DNA of 64,000 nucleotides from Mucilaginibacter rigui (GCF_014773275.1 NZ_JACWMW010000004.1:248001-312000), one strand, 5' to 3'. Positions 27,909-37,678 are shown, counted from the stretch's first letter. Notes: generated by a model not told the origin, from the sequence alone. Numbers and translations are program-made.

Positions 27909-28784
27909 ATGCCAAATAATGTTATGCGTGAGATAACACCGCTTACACCAAGCGATTGCTTCACTATTTTTTCGCGTGTAAAAAACAAGTTCGATTTCCC
28001 GCTTCACTACCATGAAGAGTATGAGCTGAACCTTATTATAAATGCCAATGGCGCCAAGCGTGTGGTAGGCGGCCATATAGAAGTGATTGATGATCTGGAG
28101 CTGGTGCTGGTAGGGCCAAACCTTTACCATGCCTGGTTTACCAACCAGTGTAAAAGCGAAGCGATAAATGAGGTTACTATACAGTTTCATAAGGATCTGT
28201 TTGACGAGAAGTTTTTGCGCCGTAACCAGATGAGCTTTGTAAAAAGCATGCTGGAGCGTTCGCAGCGCGGCATAGCCTACTCGCCCGAAACTATTCTTGC
28301 GCTCAAAGACAGGCTATTATCACTTGATAAAAAGAACGGCTTCGATTCGGTGCTCGAGCTGTTATCCATATTGCATGATCTGTCGATATCGCGCAACATG
28401 AAAACGCTTTCAGATCCAAGCTTTACCAATGAGAAGTTTTACTACAATAGCCGACGTATAGAGAAGGTGTTTGAGTTTATGAACAATAACTACAATAAGC
28501 AGGTAAGCCTTGCCGAAGTTGCCCGAATAGCCAACATGCCCGAAGCCTCCTTTAGCCGCTTTATAAAAAAGCGTACCGGCAAAACCTTTATTGATAGCCT
28601 GAACGAAATAAGGCTTGGCCACGCATCGCGTATGCTGATAGACAGTACCACCACCGTGGCCGAGATAGCCTACAAATGCGGGTTCAATAATATCTCTAAT
28701 TTCAATCGCATCTTTAAACGTAAAAAATTCTGCATCCCTAAGGAGTTTAGGGAAACATACACCGGCAACCGCATATTTATCTAA
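27909..28784 (+). CDS. AraC family transcriptional regulator
   Basis: A 291-residue regulator with an N-terminal cupin-like sugar-sensing domain (about 10-150; FDFPLHYHEEYELNLIINANGAKRVVGGHI) and two C-terminal helix-turn-helix motifs (about 188-288; VSLAEVARIANMPEASFSRFIKKRTG and STTVAEIAYKCGFNNISNFNRIFKR). Cytosolic. It sits between the susCD unit and the symporter/enzyme genes, so it probably controls the downstream metabolic operon while the HTCS controls susC; this division is inference. Confidence 0.9.
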   Translation: MPNNVMREITPLTPSDCFTIFSRVKNKFDFPLHYHEEYELNLIINANGAKRVVGGHIEVIDDLELVLVGPNLYHAWFTNQCKSEAINEVTIQFHKDLFDEKFLRRNQMSFVKSMLERSQRGIAYSPETILALKDRLLSLDKKNGFDSVLELLSILHDLSISRNMKTLSDPSFTNEKFYYNSRRIEKVFEFMNNNYNKQVSLAEVARIANMPEASFSRFIKKRTGKTFIDSLNEIRLGHASRMLIDSTTTVAEIAYKCGFNNISNFNRIFKRKKFCIPKEFRETYTGNRIFI

Positions 28785-28897
28785 ATCTTAGTGTCGGTTT
28801 CGGGGGATTTAACAAATTTAAGGTTAAAATAGTATTACATACGGGGTAGTTAAATCATCTATTTTAGCAAGTGCCATTTATTACCAATTACTATTAA

Positions 28898-30745
28898 ATG
28901 AGGTTATCCCTTATAGATATTTCTATCATCGTATTGTACCTGCTCAGTACCATATTTATTGGTTTATGGTACCGAAAAAAAGCACGAGAAAATAACGAAA
29001 GTTACCTGCTTGGCGGTAAATCATTACCATGGTATAAGCTTGGTTTAAGCGATGCATCGGATATGTTCGATATCAGCGGTACCATGTGGATGGTGAGCCT
29101 GTGTTTTGTATACGGCATGAAAAGCATTTGGATCCCCTGGCTTTGGCCGGTATTTAACCAGGTGTTTCTAATGATGTACCTATCGCGCTGGCTGCGCCGT
29201 TCAAATGCCTCAACAGGGGCTGAATGGCTGGCTACAAGGTTTGGCAAAACAGGGGCGGGGGTAACCAGCTCGCATTTGGTTGTTATAGCCTTTGCCTTAT
29301 TAAGTTGCCTGGGTTTTATGGCTTACGGCTTTATAGGCCTTGGTAAATTCATCGAGATCTTTGTGCCTTGGGATCTGGTAAAAGGTTATATCCCCTTTGA
29401 TGTAGCGCCGCAATACGTACCGCATATTTACGGAATCATTTTTACCCTGTTTGCCATGTTCTATTCTATTTTAGGCGGTATGCACAGTATTGTACTGGGC
29501 GATATGGTAAAATACGGGGTAATGACGGTAGCCTGCGTTTGGATAGGCTTTATAGCCGCCGATCAGATAAGCAGTCACCATTTAAATGTGCCCAATGGCT
29601 GGTACACGCCATTTTTTGGCAAGCATTTAAACCTGAACTGGACGGGCATCATCACCGAAGTGAACCAAAAAATAAAAAGCGACGGCTACTCGCTATTCGC
29701 CTATTTCTTTATGATGATGACCTTCAAAGGGTTCTTCGCGGCGCTGGCCGGCCCTGCGCCAAATTACGATATGCAGAAGATCCTTTCAAGCCGCTCGCCC
29801 GAGGAGGCCAGTAAAATGAACGGTTTTGTAAGCGTAATTCTGCTGCCTATCCGCTATACGCTTATTATCAGCTTAACCGCATTGGGGCTGATCTATTATC
29901 GCCAAATGAACCTGACCGATGGCAACGGCGCGATAGATTTTGAACGCATCCTGCCAGCGGTTATCAATAACTTTTTACCTGTAGGCCTGGTAGGCTTGCT
30001 GCTTGCCGGTTTACTGGGTGCATTTATGAGCACCTTTAGCGGCACCATGAATGCCGCGCAGGCCTACATTGTAAATGATATCTATCTTAAATATGTAAAC
30101 CCAACAGCATCCAACAAAAAAACCATCACCATGAACTACCTGGTAGGTATTGTGGTAGTTGCAGTGGGGGTAATACTGGGCTTTTTTGTGCAGGATATTA
30201 ACAGCGTGCTGCAATGGATCGTATCGGCATTATACGGCGGGTACATTGCATCAAATGTGCTTAAATGGCATTGGTGGCGCTTTAATGCCAGCGGGTTTTT
30301 CTGGGGGATGCTTGCCGGTATCGTATCGGCTATGGTGTTCTCGCTGCTGGTAAAGTTCGGCTACATTCCCGAAGGGCAGTTGCTGTTTTGGTTCCCGGTG
30401 CTGTTCTTAGTATCGCTGGCGGGTTCGGTTATAGGCTCATATGCCACACCGCCAACAGATATGGCAGTACTGCAATCGTTTTACACCAATGTAAGGCCAT
30501 GGGGATTTTGGGAACCGGTTAAGCAAATAGCCATGGCGAACGATCCATCCTTTCAGCCCAATAAAAACTTTAAGCTAAATATGTTTAATGTGGTAGTGGG
30601 CACTATAGCCCAATGCTGCTTAACCATACTGCCCATGTACCTGGTGCTGTGGCAAAAAGCGCCATTATTAATTACCATAGCCATTTTGGCCGTAATGATG
30701 GTGATACTGAAACGTACCTGGTGGAACAAACTAAAAGAATACTAA
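28898..30745 (+). CDS. Sodium:solute symporter (SSS family), likely mannobiose importer
   Basis: A 615-residue inner-membrane transporter with about 14 hydrophobic helices. It begins LSLIDISIIVLYLLSTIFIGLWY and carries the SSS signature region GLLGAFMSTFSGTMNAAQAYIVNDIY. Location in the mannan locus before the cytosolic epimerase and GH130 genes indicates import of mannobiose or mannosyl-glucose; Bacteroides fragilis has a comparable symporter beside its mannanase, epimerase and phosphorylase genes. The substrate is inferred. The next gene starts 8 bases downstream. Confidence 0.9.
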   Translation: MRLSLIDISIIVLYLLSTIFIGLWYRKKARENNESYLLGGKSLPWYKLGLSDASDMFDISGTMWMVSLCFVYGMKSIWIPWLWPVFNQVFLMMYLSRWLRRSNASTGAEWLATRFGKTGAGVTSSHLVVIAFALLSCLGFMAYGFIGLGKFIEIFVPWDLVKGYIPFDVAPQYVPHIYGIIFTLFAMFYSILGGMHSIVLGDMVKYGVMTVACVWIGFIAADQISSHHLNVPNGWYTPFFGKHLNLNWTGIITEVNQKIKSDGYSLFAYFFMMMTFKGFFAALAGPAPNYDMQKILSSRSPEEASKMNGFVSVILLPIRYTLIISLTALGLIYYRQMNLTDGNGAIDFERILPAVINNFLPVGLVGLLLAGLLGAFMSTFSGTMNAAQAYIVNDIYLKYVNPTASNKKTITMNYLVGIVVVAVGVILGFFVQDINSVLQWIVSALYGGYIASNVLKWHWWRFNASGFFWGMLAGIVSAMVFSLLVKFGYIPEGQLLFWFPVLFLVSLAGSVIGSYATPPTDMAVLQSFYTNVRPWGFWEPVKQIAMANDPSFQPNKNFKLNMFNVVVGTIAQCCLTILPMYLVLWQKAPLLITIAILAVMMVILKRTWWNKLKEY

Positions 30746-30753
30746 GAACACAA

Positions 30754-31938
30754 ATGATACATCAATTTAAACAGAGATTAGCCGGATTAGAGCAAGCGTA
30801 CGAAAAGCTGATCGATATAAATAATGAGACAGATGGCTTGGGCAATGGCGTTTTTGACCGCTACAAACACCCCGTGCTTACTGCGCAGCATGCACCCATT
30901 GCCTGGAAATACGACCTTAACCCCGAAACCAACCCCTACCTGATGGAGCGTTTTGGGGTAAACGCGGCATTTAACGCTGGCGCTATCAAATTAAACGGCA
31001 AGTATATCATAGTAGTAAGGGTAGAAGGGGCCGATCGTAAATCGTTCTTCGCGGTAGCCGAAAGCCCTAACGGGATAGACCATTTTGAGTTTTGGGAATA
31101 CCCTATCACCATGCCCGAAACCAACGAGCCTGATACCAACCTGTACGATATGCGCCTAACTGCTCATGAGGATGGCTGGATCTACGGATTGTTCTGCACC
31201 GAAAGGCGCGACCCGGAAGCCCCTGCGCACGACCAAAGCATGGCCATAGCAGCTTGTGGTATAGCCCGCACAAAGGATTTGCTTACCTGGGAGCGCCTCG
31301 CCGACCTGAAAACAAACTCGCCACAGCAGCGCAACGTGGTTTTACACCCCGAGTTTGTAGATGGAAAATACGCCCTGTACACCCGCCCGCAGGATGGGTT
31401 CATCAGTGCCGGTAAAGGCGGCGGCATAGGTTTTGGCCTTTGCGATAACATGGAAAACGCGGTGGTTGATGAGGAGACCATCATTGATAATAAACAGTAC
31501 CATACCGTTTACGAAGCCAAGAACGGGCAGGGCCCGGCACCTATAAAAACGGATAAAGGCTGGCTGCACCTGGCACACGGTGTGCGTAATACAGCCGCAG
31601 GCTTACGTTACACACTGTATATGTTCATGACCGATCTGAACGACCTGACGAAAGTTACCCATAAGCCGGGCGGTTATTTTTTAGCCCCCGAAGGTATCGA
31701 GCGTATTGGTGATGTATCAAACGTAGCGTTCTGTAACGGTTGGATAGAGGATGAAGACGGCAGCGTGTTTATATACTATGCATCGTCGGACACGCGGATG
31801 CATGTGGCAACCACAACGGTTGATAAACTGGTGGATTATGTGATCAACACTCCGGCAGATGGCCTTCGTTCGGCAGCATCGGTTAATACCATAAATAGCA
31901 TCATCAATAAAAATAAAAGCCTTTTAGCGGTACAATAA
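30754..31938 (+). CDS. GH130 4-O-beta-D-mannosyl-D-glucose phosphorylase
   Basis: A 394-residue cytosolic enzyme (no signal peptide) that phosphorolyses beta-1,4-mannosyl-glucose to mannose-1-phosphate and glucose. The GH130 subfamily 1 pattern is clear (RYKHPVLTAQHAPIAWKYDLN; FGVNAAFNAGAIKLNGKY), with the catalytic acid Asp at D132 in NLYDMRL, matching D131 of the characterised B. fragilis enzyme. The ATG at 30754 is chosen because longer forms run into the symporter gene. Gene order symporter-GH130-epimerase with gaps of 8 and 3 bases marks one operon. Confidence 0.95.
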   Translation: MIHQFKQRLAGLEQAYEKLIDINNETDGLGNGVFDRYKHPVLTAQHAPIAWKYDLNPETNPYLMERFGVNAAFNAGAIKLNGKYIIVVRVEGADRKSFFAVAESPNGIDHFEFWEYPITMPETNEPDTNLYDMRLTAHEDGWIYGLFCTERRDPEAPAHDQSMAIAACGIARTKDLLTWERLADLKTNSPQQRNVVLHPEFVDGKYALYTRPQDGFISAGKGGGIGFGLCDNMENAVVDEETIIDNKQYHTVYEAKNGQGPAPIKTDKGWLHLAHGVRNTAAGLRYTLYMFMTDLNDLTKVTHKPGGYFLAPEGIERIGDVSNVAFCNGWIEDEDGSVFIYYASSDTRMHVATTTVDKLVDYVINTPADGLRSAASVNTINSIINKNKSLLAVQ

Positions 31939-31941
31939 TAC

Positions 31942-33162
31942 ATGGAAACAAAGGCGGAGCATACCAGAGAACACCAATTGCACACCTATAAGCAGGAGTT
32001 GACCGCCGAACTGGGCAACATCCTGAATTATTGGATGGATAACACTGTTGATGAGCAACATGGTGGTTTTTATGGTAAAATAGATAACGACAATCATGTT
32101 ATCCCGGCTTCGCCCAAAGGTTCAGTTTTAAATGCAAGGATCTTGTGGAGTTTCTCCGCAGCTTATAACCTGAACCCGGATAAGCAGTATGTGGCTATGG
32201 CCGATAGGGCTTACCGATACATCATCAACCATCTTATAGATGCCGAATTTGGCGGCGTGTATTGGTCGGTTGATTATTTGGGTAACCCGCTGGATACAAA
32301 AAAACAGGTTTACGCATCCGCCTTTACCCTTTACGCGCTGAGTGAATATTACAAGGCATCCGGTGTAGCCGAAGCAAAAAATCAAGCGGTTAACCTGTAC
32401 AAATTACTGGTTGATAAAAGCTACGATACTGAGCGCACCGGCTATCTGGAAGCTTTTACCAAAGAGTGGCAACCCATTGCCGACCTGCGCCTGAGCGCCA
32501 AGGATGCCAACGAAAAAAAGAGCATGAATACCCACCTGCATGTGCTGGAAGCCTATACTACGCTTTACAGCATTATGCCGCAGGAGGAGTTGAAGGAACA
32601 GATCATCAGCCTGATCAATAATTTCCTGGAGCATATCATTAACAGCGAAACCAACCATTTGGTGCTGTTTTTTGATGAGGACTGGAATGAAAAGTCGGGC
32701 ACGGTATCCTACGGACACGATATTGAGGCTACCTGGCTTTTGCTGGAAGCAGCCGAAGTAATTGGTCATCATGAGTTAATTGAAAAAGTAAAACATGTAT
32801 GTATCAAAATAACCGATGCAGCTAAACAAGGCTTAGATGCCGATGGCGGTTTATGGTACGAATATGAACCCGCCGCGCATCATTTAATAAAAGAAAAACA
32901 CTGGTGGGTACAGGCAGAAGCAATGGTAGGCTTCTACAATACCTGGAAACTGAATAATAAACAAGAATATCTTGATCTGTCGCTTCGAAATTGGGCTTTC
33001 GTTAAGCAACATTTATTGGATAAACAGAACGGCGAATGGTTTTGGGGCATTTACGCCAATGGCGATGTAATGCAAACCGAAGACAAGGCCGGGATCTGGA
33101 AATGCCCCTATCACAATAGCAGGGCATGTATCGAATTAATTAAACGAATAAGCAGACAGTAA
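31942..33162 (+). CDS. Cellobiose/mannobiose 2-epimerase
   Basis: A 406-residue cytosolic (alpha/alpha)6-barrel of the N-acylglucosamine 2-epimerase superfamily. It converts beta-1,4-mannobiose to mannosyl-glucose, the substrate of the neighbouring GH130. Catalytic histidine candidates fit the family: H198/H200 in NTHLHVLEAY, H259 in SYGHDIEATW, and H391 in KCPYHNSRACIEL. Starts 3 bases after the GH130 stop, so co-translated. Confidence 0.94.
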   Translation: METKAEHTREHQLHTYKQELTAELGNILNYWMDNTVDEQHGGFYGKIDNDNHVIPASPKGSVLNARILWSFSAAYNLNPDKQYVAMADRAYRYIINHLIDAEFGGVYWSVDYLGNPLDTKKQVYASAFTLYALSEYYKASGVAEAKNQAVNLYKLLVDKSYDTERTGYLEAFTKEWQPIADLRLSAKDANEKKSMNTHLHVLEAYTTLYSIMPQEELKEQIISLINNFLEHIINSETNHLVLFFDEDWNEKSGTVSYGHDIEATWLLLEAAEVIGHHELIEKVKHVCIKITDAAKQGLDADGGLWYEYEPAAHHLIKEKHWWVQAEAMVGFYNTWKLNNKQEYLDLSLRNWAFVKQHLLDKQNGEWFWGIYANGDVMQTEDKAGIWKCPYHNSRACIELIKRISRQ

Positions 33163-33168
33163 ACCCCA

Positions 33169-34929
33169 ATGAGAAAACATTTCCTGAAAACAGGCATGGT
33201 GGCTATAGCTACCATGGCCCTGCTGCAATCTTGTAAAAAGGACGGCAACACAAACACCAATGGCGGCGGTAATAATAATGGCGGCACAGGTGGCGGATCA
33301 ACCGTTATTACCCCACCCAATAACCCCGATATTGCAGCCACGCAAGGTTTTTTCCTTGATGGCTGGCAGGCCAAAGCATTCAGCACCCCGGTGGGATACA
33401 AAACGGTAGCAAAGCCGGTAGCAGGTACCGTTGTTGCCACGGTTGACCTAAGCAAGGTGATCACCAAGGTATCAAAAAACCTGTTTGGTAATAATACCAA
33501 CCCGTTTATGGGACAGTATGTAGACCAGCCGGTGTTGATGCAGCAATTGACAGATTTGTCACCAAATATCCTGCGTTTCCCGGGTGGCAGCTTGTCTGAT
33601 ATTTACTTTTGGAATGGCAGCAACAAAGCGCCCGACGACGCACCGGACCAGTTGTTAAATAATACAGGCGCTTCAAGCGCTGCAGGCTACTGGTATGGCA
33701 ACAACACCGCCGATTGGACATTCACCCTTGATAACTATTACAAAGTTTTACAGCAAACCAACAGCACCGGCCTTATCACTGTAAACTACGGTTACGCCCG
33801 TTATGGTACCAGCGACAACCCTGTTGAAACAGCCGCCAAATTGGCTGCCGATTGGGTACGTTACGATAATGGCCGCACTAAATACTGGGAAATTGGTAAC
33901 GAAAACTACGGCAACTGGGAGGCGGGCTACCGTATAAACCCCGCCGCCAATAAAGACGGGCAACCGGCTGTTTTAAGCGGTGCGCTTTATGGTCTGCATT
34001 TTAAGATCTTTGCCGATGCAATGCGTAAGGCAGCGGCCGAAGTTGGTAACGTCGGCATTAAAATAGGTATGGTTACAACGGAAGCCGACGAAAAGGACAA
34101 TACATCAACCATTATACAGGCCTGGAATGCCGATGCCATGACAACCTCGGGCAGCTCGCCTGATTTTTATGTGGTGCATAATTATTATACGCCGTATATG
34201 CAAAACTCATCACCAGAGGTTATACTGGGTACCCCTGCGGGTGTTACCTCCAATATGATGAACTGGGTAAAAAATTCTCTGCAAAAAGCAGGGCTGCAGC
34301 AAAAGCCCGTAGCACTTGATGAATGGAATATCTTCTCTACAGGTTCAAAACAAATGGTATCAAATGTAGCCGGTGTGCACGCTGTAATGGTACTTGGCGA
34401 ATTGATTAAGAACCAATACAGCATGGCCAGCCGTTGGGATCTGGCAAATGCATGGGATAACGGCAACGACCATGGCCTTTTCAGTAATAAAAGTGACGAA
34501 CCCGGCGCACCTGCCTGGAACGCCAGGCCTGCATTTTATTACATGTACTTTTTCCAAAAGTATTTTGGCGACCGCATGGTAACCTCAGAAGTAACAGGGA
34601 GCCCGGATATTCTTAGCTACGGCTCGTCATTTGAATCGGGCGATGCAGGTGTTGTGCTGGTAAACCGAAGCAATTTAGACAGGGCGGTTACCGTTAACCT
34701 TAAAAACTTTGCGGCAGGCACAAAATATTACTACTATACGCTAAATGGGGGCACGGATAACGCGCCGTTCTCGCGCAAAGTTTATGTAAATGGCATCGGC
34801 CCTGATGGCGATTCGGGCGGCCCGGCAACTTATAAAACAATAGCGGCCAACAGTGCAGCCATTTCAGGCGGAATTATTGTTACCGTTCCTGCCCGTGGAA
34901 CCGTATTTTTAGTTGCCGAAGGGAAATAA
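33169..34929 (+). CDS. GH51-like clan GH-A glycoside hydrolase lipoprotein
   Basis: A 586-residue lipoprotein (lipobox Cys C22 in LLQSCKKD) with a Gly/Asn-rich linker (about 25-45), a (beta/alpha)8 catalytic domain and a C-terminal beta-sandwich. Motifs resemble GH51: ILRFPGGSLSDIYFW, acid/base E245 in WEIGNENYG and nucleophile E385 in LDEWNIF. It differs clearly from the true GH51 at 9481 (for example NENYGNWEAG against GNESWGCGG), so the family and bond specificity are open: arabinofuranosidase, or a mannan-active enzyme by context. It lies 6 bases after the epimerase gene and may be outer-membrane anchored. Confidence 0.8.
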   Translation: MRKHFLKTGMVAIATMALLQSCKKDGNTNTNGGGNNNGGTGGGSTVITPPNNPDIAATQGFFLDGWQAKAFSTPVGYKTVAKPVAGTVVATVDLSKVITKVSKNLFGNNTNPFMGQYVDQPVLMQQLTDLSPNILRFPGGSLSDIYFWNGSNKAPDDAPDQLLNNTGASSAAGYWYGNNTADWTFTLDNYYKVLQQTNSTGLITVNYGYARYGTSDNPVETAAKLAADWVRYDNGRTKYWEIGNENYGNWEAGYRINPAANKDGQPAVLSGALYGLHFKIFADAMRKAAAEVGNVGIKIGMVTTEADEKDNTSTIIQAWNADAMTTSGSSPDFYVVHNYYTPYMQNSSPEVILGTPAGVTSNMMNWVKNSLQKAGLQQKPVALDEWNIFSTGSKQMVSNVAGVHAVMVLGELIKNQYSMASRWDLANAWDNGNDHGLFSNKSDEPGAPAWNARPAFYYMYFFQKYFGDRMVTSEVTGSPDILSYGSSFESGDAGVVLVNRSNLDRAVTVNLKNFAAGTKYYYYTLNGGTDNAPFSRKVYVNGIGPDGDSGGPATYKTIAANSAAISGGIIVTVPARGTVFLVAEGK

Positions 34930-34951
34930 TACTATAACATCAATATATCAA

Positions 34952-36082
34952 ATGAAAAATATCAATCGTTACGCTATTACTGCTGCTCTTTTGTTAACGA
35001 GCAGTATCCCCATTATGGCGCAGTTAAACAACCCCTGCGATAAGCAGGCCACATATGAAACCCGCCAACTGTTTTATAGTATGCAGCGTTTGGTTGATGC
35101 AGGTGCGATATTTGGCCACCATGATGATACGGCCTATGGTGTGGGCTGGTCTTATGAGGCTAATCGGTCGGATGTGAAAAGCGTTACCGGCTCATACCCG
35201 GCCATGTATGGCTGGGATCTGGCCAAAATTGAGCACGACAGCGAACGCGATATAAACGGTACGCCATTTAAATTACAAAAACAATTGGTGCGCGATGCAT
35301 ACCGCAGGGGTGGCATCAATACTTTTTGCTGGCACATGGATAACCCAGCCAACGGCAAAACAGCCTGGGATACCTCGATGCGTACGGTAAAAGAGTTGCT
35401 GCCCGGCGGCGCTTACCACGATGTTTATACCAAATGGCTTGATAAAGGCGCGGCTTATATGGCCAGCCTGAAAGGTGATGACGGCGAGCAGATCCCGTTG
35501 CTGTTCCGCCCGTTTCATGAGCTTACGGGCAATTGGTTTTGGTGGTGCGCCAATACCAGTACCCCCGAAGAATTTAAGCAACTTTGGCGTTTTACGGTTG
35601 ATTATATGCGTGTAACTAAAAAGCTGCATAACCTGCTTATTGTTTACTCCACAACTGATTTTAACAGCGAGGCCGATTTTATGCAACGCTATCCCGGCGA
35701 TGATTATACCGATTTTATTGGCTTTGACAGCTACTGCTTTAAAACCATACCCGATTACCAGCAAAAACTGGATATGCGACTGGGGATTTTAGATGCTATA
35801 GCCGCCAAAACCGGCAAACTGGCCTGCATCCCCGAAATTGGTTACGAGGGAATCCCGCAAGCCGACTGGTGGACAAAAGTATTAGCCCCCACACTTGCCA
35901 AACACAAAACGTCATACGTAGTGGCCTGGCGTAACGGCAACCCCAATCATTACTATGTACCGTACCCGGGCCAGGTAAGCGAGCAGGATTTTATCAGGTT
36001 TTTTAAGCAGCCCAAAGTGTTATTTGAGAACAGGCTTGCGCCGTTGGGTGTTTATGGCAAGCCCATCATGCCGTCAAAGTAG
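34952..36082 (+). CDS. GH26 beta-mannanase
   Basis: A 376-residue endo- or mannobiose-releasing beta-1,4-mannanase. Signal peptide about 1-23 (SSIPIMAQ), no lipobox. GH26 fold with acid/base E190 in FRPFHELTGNWFWW and nucleophile E295 in CIPEIGYEG; other GH26 marks are GHHDDTAYG and FCWHMDNP. ATG at 34952 chosen; the longer frame overlaps the preceding stop. Last gene of the locus; it supplies mannobiose to the importer. Confidence 0.95.
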   Translation: MKNINRYAITAALLLTSSIPIMAQLNNPCDKQATYETRQLFYSMQRLVDAGAIFGHHDDTAYGVGWSYEANRSDVKSVTGSYPAMYGWDLAKIEHDSERDINGTPFKLQKQLVRDAYRRGGINTFCWHMDNPANGKTAWDTSMRTVKELLPGGAYHDVYTKWLDKGAAYMASLKGDDGEQIPLLFRPFHELTGNWFWWCANTSTPEEFKQLWRFTVDYMRVTKKLHNLLIVYSTTDFNSEADFMQRYPGDDYTDFIGFDSYCFKTIPDYQQKLDMRLGILDAIAAKTGKLACIPEIGYEGIPQADWWTKVLAPTLAKHKTSYVVAWRNGNPNHYYVPYPGQVSEQDFIRFFKQPKVLFENRLAPLGVYGKPIMPSK

Positions 36083-36106
36083 CTGCAAATATTCTCGAAG
36101 AAAAGT

Positions 36107-36168
36107 CAAAGACGCGAAGTGTCGCGTCTCTACGCATGTCGTAATGTAGAGATGCGATACTTCGCGCC
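36107..36168. repeat. REP-like long stem-loop after the mannan locus
   Basis: Arms gacgcgaagtgtcgcgtctctac (36111-36133) and gtagagatgcgatacttcgcgcc (36146-36168) are near-perfect reverse complements around a 12-base loop. No T-run, so a REP-like repeat rather than a classical terminator, though it may protect mRNA 3' ends. Confidence 0.65.
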
Positions 36169-36260
36169 TGCTTTAAAAGAGATTTCTGCATAGCAGGCGT
36201 CCCTCCAGTTCTTTAAAACTTAATAACACCTCGCCTGTTCTATAAGCAAACTACAAACTT

Positions 36261-36533
36261 ATGAACGCGTATCAGCAAAAATGGTTGGATGTATTACAGG
36301 GTGCAAATCTAAAAGATTGGAAAATTGAAGCCCGTGGCGAAGATATTGCTATAGACATGCCCCATGTTACCGATCTGAAATTGATAAGGGATAACCTGCC
36401 TGCAACGTTAGGTGCAATATCGCTGGATATAAACCTGCCGCACGAACGGTTGAAATTTATTTTTCATAACGGGTACGAAAACTTCGAGTACGTTTTAAAC
36501 CCCAACGCTACCGACCTTAATAAGGGGGATTAA
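36261..36533 (+). CDS. Hypothetical protein, 90 residues
   Basis: A small soluble protein without signal peptide or Cys (MNAYQQKWLDVLQGANLKDW; then KLIRDNLPATLGAISLDINLPHERLKFIF). No family recognised. It converges with the MFS gene, the two stop codons overlapping within ttaa (36530-36533). Codon use and an ATG with a plausible A-rich leader suggest a real gene. Confidence 0.6.
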   Translation: MNAYQQKWLDVLQGANLKDWKIEARGEDIAIDMPHVTDLKLIRDNLPATLGAISLDINLPHERLKFIFHNGYENFEYVLNPNATDLNKGD

Positions 36534-37678
36534 ATTTTTGCCTTGGTTGCAAAAACAGTAACGCAAATACCCATCAAGGCTATCAGCGTAAACGACGCCC
36601 TTAGTGTGGCTATGCCCGCTACAAAACCTATTACAGGCGGGCCAAATAAAAAGCCCATAAAACCAATGGTTGATACCGCCGCAAGCGCTACCCCCGGCGA
36701 CATAGTTTTTGATTTGCCCGCGGCACTGTAAACCAGCGGTACTACTGATGATACGCCAAAGCCTACCAGCATAAAGCCAAATATGGCCGTATATAAATAG
36801 GGAAAAGCTACAGCGGTAAGCAAGCCCGTTGCGGTGAGCATACCGCTAACCTGCAGGGTGCGTTTTAGGCCAAAACGGTGTGCAAATTTATCAGCAATAA
36901 AGCGGCCGGTTGCCATGGTGAGCATAAAGCCTGTATAGCCTGCACCTATTGACGCGTTTTGGGCAAGCACTACTTTCTTAAAGTAAATAACACTCCAATC
37001 GAACATGGCGCCTTCACAGATCATGGAACAGAAAGCGATAATGCCCAGTTTAATGAGCGAGTTATCGGGCATTACAAATACCGGCCCGGCACTGGCTGGT
37101 TTGTCGTTTTTTAAATACCGGGTGGTAAATATTACGGTGATAATAACCAGCGCCATTATCATGCTAAAATGCTTAAAGGGGATAACGTGCTGCCCAATCA
37201 TGAAGGTGCCGATGGCAGCACCGGTAAAGCCGGCCAAACTCCATAAACCATGAAATGAGGATAGAATAGGGCGCTTATATAACTCTTCGGCGGCTACGGC
37301 CTGGGTGTTTACTGATATGTTTACCGCATTGCTTGAAAAACCGAACAACAGCAGGCAGGCTACCAACTGAACCGTATTTTGTGCTATGCCTAATGACACT
37401 AATGCCAGACTGTAAACTATTAATGCCGATACAAGTAATTTGCGGCTGCCTATACGGGTAATTACCCAGCCCGAGAAGGGGAGCGAACACATTAACCCTA
37501 CCGGCAGGGCAAACAATACGCCGCCAAGCCCGGCATCGCTCAGGTTAAGGTTTTGCTGTATAGTTGCTATACGCGATGCCCAGCTGGCAAAGCAAATACC
37601 GGCCATAAAAAACATAACCCCAACTGCTATACGCAGGGTAGTACGCGGAAAATTGTAGGATGGGGTTAATTGTTCCAA
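36530..37678 (-). CDS. MFS transporter (YbjJ/fucose-permease-like)
   Basis: A 382-residue inner-membrane transporter with about 12 helices (VGVMFFMAGICFASWASRIATIQ at the N terminus; SGWVITRIGSRKLL is the MFS loop motif). The start is unusual: TTG at 37678 is the only initiation codon before helix 1, and an in-frame ATG AAT AAC TAA lies just upstream and stops. The next ATG (codon 22) would cut into helix 1. Substrate unknown. Confidence 0.85.
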   Translation of the reverse strand: MEQLTPSYNFPRTTLRIAVGVMFFMAGICFASWASRIATIQQNLNLSDAGLGGVLFALPVGLMCSLPFSGWVITRIGSRKLLVSALIVYSLALVSLGIAQNTVQLVACLLLFGFSSNAVNISVNTQAVAAEELYKRPILSSFHGLWSLAGFTGAAIGTFMIGQHVIPFKHFSMIMALVIITVIFTTRYLKNDKPASAGPVFVMPDNSLIKLGIIAFCSMICEGAMFDWSVIYFKKVVLAQNASIGAGYTGFMLTMATGRFIADKFAHRFGLKRTLQVSGMLTATGLLTAVAFPYLYTAIFGFMLVGFGVSSVVPLVYSAAGKSKTMSPGVALAAVSTIGFMGFLFGPPVIGFVAGIATLRASFTLIALMGICVTVFATKAKI

